A model generated the notes under the pieces. The model was not told where the DNA came from. It was given only the letters and a program-made list of their open reading frames with translations, and ran no database searches. Shown piece after piece: positions 61,059-64,000 of a stretch of DNA of 64,000 nucleotides; the stretch's first letter is position 1, and every line of letters starts with the position of its first letter. The stretch covers positions 9,533,463-9,597,462 of the forward strand of contig NC_058137.1 of NCBI RefSeq assembly GCF_011075055.1, read 5' to 3'. The translations under genes were made by a program, and so were the position numbers. The stretch comes from Mangifera indica (taxonomy: Eukaryota > Streptophyta > Magnoliopsida > Sapindales > Anacardiaceae).

Positions 61059-62627
61059 TGTATGCCCTATAAACCATATAATCAGTTTCAACTGTTTCAT
61101 CTTGTATATAATTATAATTTATTAATTAAGAGAAAGTGTTCGATTGTCTATATATGTAAATTTCTTCCTTTATTTGTTTGAATATAAAATATGTATGTAA
61201 ACTATCCAAATAATTCATTTAAACAGTAAACAAAATTATCAAATTCTTCTTTATAGACATGATATTAGCTAGACAATAATATCATACAGTAAACATATAT
61301 AATACCTCCATTGAATATCATGAGATGATATTAGTGTGGATAACAATGATGGTCATGTCATTAGAGATGATATTAGTATGGTTTAACAGTTACTGAACAA
61401 TTCTCGAATGTGACTAATTACAATAAATCAAATGACATTGCAATGTAGTCAATGACTTATCATATAGTTGTACTAGAATAAGGAGTAATCGTTTGATTTA
61501 AGATATCATGGTCGTATTTGATACAGATGCATATGGTTCATGTGGTACATAAATACAAAATAGTCATGTCCCATATGGTAAAACCAAGTTGGTTATATGC
61601 TGTTTGTATATAGAGACAAATGGTGATAAAAAAAGTATCTATTGACTTGAAGTTATTGGATTTGAAGTATCTGCTAACTTAGTAATTATTTGGTTTTGAG
61701 TTTCTCAATGAATGTCAATAAATATTGAAAACAAAATCTTTAGCCAGAGTCTGATATAAGTCATACGAAGGATAATGTGTGATGACACATTTTGAATATT
61801 GATCGATGATTCAGTGAAATATCAAGCTTAGGGTTTTGATAAACCATGAATTTGTACTTGATCAGTATATAATAACAGAAGGATCTTACCTGCATAGAGC
61901 ATATAATTGAAAAATAGGTTCAATAGAATGTGTCTTCATCATAGTTTAAGGACTATGTTACATTATTAAATATTTACCATAGTCATTGAGTCTCTGGACA
62001 TGTTCTTGGTTCATTCGAAATTGACTCACGGCTATGCTATGATAAACCTAAACGGTCACACTAATAAATTGATTGTTTTAGAGAGACTAATAATTGATTA
62101 TCCAAGATGGTTAGCACTTTCCAATGGTAATAAAGGAAATATTATATAAAATATTATATGGATGTGACAACAACATTTTAAAGGTTAAGGTGTCAATGAG
62201 ATAAAACATGGGTGGTTAATCTATATGTTAGATATATAAGCATGAATATTAAGTAAACTTAGTTATTTATGGGTGCCATGAAAAATGATTGAATTACAAT
62301 TTAGTCCACCATTATATAAAGCAAGTTTGAGCTTAATTTAAGTGTGTGAATTCATTTTTGCTTGAAAATCTCTCTTACCTCTCTTTCTCTCTCAAGTCTT
62401 GACAAAAGGGACTAAAAACAAAATGTGGGTGCAACTTTTAATGGTCTTACAAGTGTGTTTCTTCACTCTATCATCTTCATCAAAGAGTAGCTTAGAGAAG
62501 ATAAAATCCTAACCATTCTTTCATGTGTTTAAAGAACCATTGTTTCTTCCTTTCACCATATAAATTTGGAAGCATGTTTATGAACATGCATTGACATTTC
62601 CATCCCCATCTTTATCCATATTTTTCA
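61059..62627 (+). repeat. 5' LTR of another Copia (related, diverged)
   Basis: Starts TGTATGCCCTATAAACC two bases after the previous element and ends ATATTTTTCA. A TATA box (CATTATATAAAGC, about 62310) and a primer site follow. Only this LTR is in the window. Confidence 0.65.
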
Positions 62628-62629
62628 AT

Positions 62630-62644
62630 TGGTATTAGAGCCAT
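62630..62644 (+). promoter_or_regulatory. Primer-binding site
   Basis: TGGTATTAGAGCCAT: one change from TGGTATCAGAGCC. Confidence 0.7.
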
Positions 62645-64000
62645 TTTATGCTCCTTGCTTGTTACTTTTAACCAAAAAAACTGTGTTTTTATACATAATG
62701 GTATGTATGGCTCACATGGTTGTTCATGCATGTGCTTAGTTTGCATAAAAATGTGTTTTTATCAAACTGTTTCATTCGACGAAGTTTGTTTGGTTGATGA
62801 TTTCCATTTATTTAAATGTTCTAATGATATTGAGTTGAAGAACATAATATTTGAAGCATTTTTCGATGTTTTAAAGTCATGTACAGATGAATGGTTCATA
62901 AACTACATGAGTGGATCCTCCAATACCACATGCATGTGTTTGTTTGGCTTAAAAATTAAATTTTCAAGATGAAATGTCTCATGCATGTCTCGTCAATGAT
63001 GATGTTTTGATGAAAAGTGCATGAAACATGTGATTTTGAGACATGCATGTGATATTTGTATGAATAACTTCAAGTATCTACGAATATATTGAATTAACAT
63101 GCATGTAAATTTTGAATTTATTAAAGAATAATAGCATATGTTGTTATGTTGTTACTTGTTAACACGTCATGTTAATGTTTGAAATTGGAAGATTTTGATT
63201 TCATGTGGGAAATAGCCCATTTTTCCAATGTATGTATTTTGATACATTATTTTGCTTGAATCATATTTTATAGATGTATGGTTTTACTTGAAAAGGATGA
63301 GTTATGTGTGGTGACATATAGATTCAAATGCTTGTTGAAATTGATTTAAAAAAAATTGGTTAAACATGCTAACTTACTACACTTTATTGCTGATTAAAAT
63401 AAATTTGGACGAAACATAAAGTATATGCAAGTAATGTAATTGCATTTGGATGGAATGTTTGGTTGTATGATGAAATGGGAGTATAAGTCATATGATGAAT
63501 GGTATGACATGCATATGCGTCATGAAGTATTATGCATAGTTTTTGCTTAATTGTGATTAAATGATCAAATTATGTATGACTAAAGATGCTAATATAATAT
63601 AAGTTAGAGATGTAAAATGTTACATGTACTCTTATTCAATCATAACTAAATATACGTAATTGTTACTTAAGGTAAATATTATAAATATTTAGACTATATG
63701 AATTATAATATTTATTCTTAAGTCATTGGATAAATATTGTCTACATTAGATTTTGTTGCTTATTTCAATTGCATGCCTAATGTTTATTTATATTATGAAT
63801 GAATGTATAATAGTTTATAAATATTTATTTAGTTGATGGATAGATATTTGTTTAGGATGATCATAAGTGTTATTTGTGATTTTTAAAATTTAAAGTAATT
63901 GAAATGTAATATTCTTTTATTAAGTAAAATCGAGTCTGCGTGCCAAAGATCTAGTTGTAATTGCATCGACTGGAAATAGACTCGAGTGACATCTAGATGA
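62645..64000 (+). mobile_element. Leader of the last Copia, running off the window
   Basis: AT-rich non-coding leader. An open frame at 62655-62972 (Cys-rich start) has no gag signature and is probably chance. Repeated words CATGCATG/ATGACATG and TATGCA occur. Gag is expected beyond the window. Confidence 0.5.

Noticed and set aside
62655..62972. 105-codon Cys-rich frame
   Set aside because: In the untranslated leader of a Copia just after its primer site; no gag features.

Overview
The window is nuclear DNA from a plant, most likely a eudicot. It is AT-rich, has genes with GT-AG introns, and is filled with degenerate Copia and Ty3/Gypsy LTR retrotransposons, a Mutator-like (MULE) transposon and several MITEs. 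Only one full-length host gene is clear: a three-exon short-chain dehydrogenase/reductase (SDR) at 69-2586, minus strand. A small 77-codon gene at 27956-28189 (minus) is probably real. An unidentified exon-like piece lies at 36133-36253. Almost everything else is transposon, much of it nested.

1-2.6 kb: SDR gene. 2.68-13.80 kb: one large MULE (11,125 bp) with similar ends (GGGAAATTAT...) and a 9-bp target duplication (8/9 match), inserted 92 bp upstream of the SDR start codon. It carries a decayed mudrA-like transposase on the plus strand (PB1-like domain, MULE N-terminal domain, DDE core, SWIM finger, zinc knuckle). Convergent to it, on the minus strand, is a 12-exon Ulp1-type (C48) cysteine-protease-like gene with a DUF1985-like N-terminus. 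Both genes appear to start from promoters inside the long terminal regions. Those regions hold tandemly duplicated promoter/leader modules and mirror-image arrays of ~119-bp repeats that fall inside the first intron of each gene. Both genes are dead: many W/Q/R-to-stop changes, frameshifts, loss of a transposase Asp, and catalytic Cys to Tyr in the protease.

13.8-33.3 kb: unassigned AT-rich DNA, a short-LTR Copia (14.71-18.14 kb), an Athila-like Gypsy gag-protease remnant interrupted by or abutting other Gypsy LTR pieces (19.9-24.9 kb), LTR fragments of a long-LTR Copia family (24.9-25.6 kb minus, 30.4-33.3 kb plus) and an unrelated 445-bp LTR (25.61-26.06 kb).

34-39.4 kb: four related MITEs with MULE-like ends (GGCC...ACTATTTCC-CACCC), two with 9-bp target duplications. 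One has a Tourist-like MITE (TTA duplication) inside its terminal repeat.

40.9-64 kb: a nested stack. An old Copia (5' LTR near 40.93-41.37 kb; gag to integrase on the plus strand to 51.7 kb) is split by a Tork-like Copia on the minus strand (41528-48006, duplication GTTTT). That element's own LTR is split by a 1,903-bp Gypsy solo LTR (45960-47862). The outer Copia also holds composite MITE DNA (48.7-49.9 kb). A long-LTR Copia (51.7-61.06 kb) follows, then the 5' LTR and leader of a further Copia running off the window.

All boundaries and homologies were read by eye from the sequence and knowledge of the families. No alignment or database search was run.
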